Assembly (NCBI GenBank): GCA_007135745.1
Contig: SLIH01000468.1
Coordinates: 1-6,083, forward strand
Length of the DNA stretch: 6,083 nt
Direction of reading: 5' to 3'
Source of the DNA: Halomonas sp.
Lineage (GTDB): Bacteria; Pseudomonadota; Gammaproteobacteria; Pseudomonadales; Oleiphilaceae
The notes under the pieces are model-generated. The model had not been told where the DNA came from. It did no database searches and saw only the letters and a program-made list of their open reading frames with translations. The position numbers and the translations under genes are program-made. This document shows, piece after piece, positions 5,464-6,083 of the stretch; position 1 is the first letter of the stretch, and every line of letters starts with the position of its first letter.

Positions 5464-6083
5464 TTGTACCGCTACAAACTGACCCAGACCCAACCGCGCT
5501 CAGCCAACGCCCGGCATCTGCAACAACTGATGTTGGACTATCATGATTTCCGCCGGGAGCGCCAGGATCACCCTCTGGGCGATGCTGTCGAAGCCCTGGG
5601 CGCCTGGCAGGCAGACCGCCTGCGGCGTACTCACCATGACCTCTACACATCACCACGCTATCGCGAAGCGCTGGATTTTCTGCTCGACGACCTGTATTCG
5701 CCGCGCGACTTCAGCCGCCGCGATGACGACATCGACCGCATATTCCCCTATCTGGTCAAACTGCTGCCCGAAAGCGCCCTGCACACACTGGCACAGCTGG
5801 TCGAGCTTAATCTCATAAGCCAGAAACTGGACCTGGCAATGACCCAATGGCTGGCCAGGGAGAGAGACTGCTCGGCCGAAAACATGCGGCTGCTGACCCG
5901 AGAAGGCTACGCACAGGCTTACCGTGAATGCGGGTGCATCGAACAGCGCAGGCGCCAGATCACACTGGTAGACGCCGTCGGGCGTGATCTGGAGCACTAC
6001 GTAAGCAATCGCTCACTGCGTATGGCACTGCGCATGATGGAACGTCCGGCAAAGATGGCCGGGCTGGGCGAGCTCTATCAGTT
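5464..6083 (+). CDS. Conserved protein of unknown function, 3' end outside the window
   Basis: The reading frame is open from the TTG at 5464 to the right edge: 206 codons plus two bases, with no stop. A perfect AGGAGG lies 7 nt upstream. The protein looks soluble and mostly alpha-helical, rich in Arg, Asp, Glu and Leu, with no signal peptide or membrane segment. Distinct blocks are FLLDDLYSPRDFSRRDDDIDRIFP (72-95), LLPESALHTLAQLVELNLISQKLD (100-123) and LRMMERPAKMAGLGELYQ (189-206). I recall similar blocks in an uncharacterised proteobacterial family, but can name no function and no catalytic motif. Long minus-strand frames over the same bases are shadows. It follows the hydrolase gene by 78 bp on the same strand, with no clear terminator between, so read-through from the hydrolase promoter is possible. 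Confidence 0.8.
   Translation, partial: MYRYKLTQTQPRSANARHLQQLMLDYHDFRRERQDHPLGDAVEALGAWQADRLRRTHHDLYTSPRYREALDFLLDDLYSPRDFSRRDDDIDRIFPYLVKLLPESALHTLAQLVELNLISQKLDLAMTQWLARERDCSAENMRLLTREGYAQAYRECGCIEQRRRQITLVDAVGRDLEHYVSNRSLRMALRMMERPAKMAGLGELYQ

Noticed and set aside
5041..5997. Minus-strand frames 5041-5409, 5426-5656 and 5650-5997
   Set aside because: They lie opposite the hydrolase and the TTG-started gene, without ribosome sites or domains.

Overview
The window is about 6.1 kb of GC-rich bacterial chromosome. Gene density, Shine-Dalgarno spacing and protein content suggest a gammaproteobacterium that makes storage lipids, of the Marinobacter/Alcanivorax/Pseudomonas-like kind. The fumarase closely resembles the second class II fumarase (FumC1 type) of Pseudomonas, as recalled from memory, and a bacterial wax ester synthase/diacylglycerol acyltransferase sits beside it. 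The genus cannot be fixed from this window. I see no mobile element, tRNA, rRNA or CRISPR.

Layout: a calcineurin-like metallophosphoesterase runs rightward from beyond the left edge to 879. A leftward group of three genes converges on it, in transcription order: wax ester synthase/DGAT (4163-2796, TTG start), class II fumarase (2803-1418, overlapping the acyltransferase stop by 8 bases) and a small integral membrane protein of the CarS/DUF46 CDP-lipid synthase family (about 1379-897). A 304-bp divergent intergenic region (4164-4467) separates this group from a rightward alpha/beta hydrolase (4468-5385). The hydrolase is followed 78 bp later by a conserved protein of unknown function (from 5464, TTG start) that is cut off by the right edge.

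How the genes may work together (inference): the acyltransferase esterifies acyl-CoA to fatty alcohol or diacylglycerol. The divergent hydrolase could cleave acyl esters. The CarS-like protein probably activates a lipid phosphate with CTP. The fumarase feeds the TCA cycle and is translationally linked to the acyltransferase. Together this looks like a neutral-lipid or membrane-lipid locus tied to carbon flux. The AT-rich divergent region carries an 8-bp inverted repeat that touches a good -10 hexamer, plus three near-identical 10-bp direct repeats, so a dedicated regulator is plausible. No single gene is outlandish; the new element, if any, is the gene combination and its control region.
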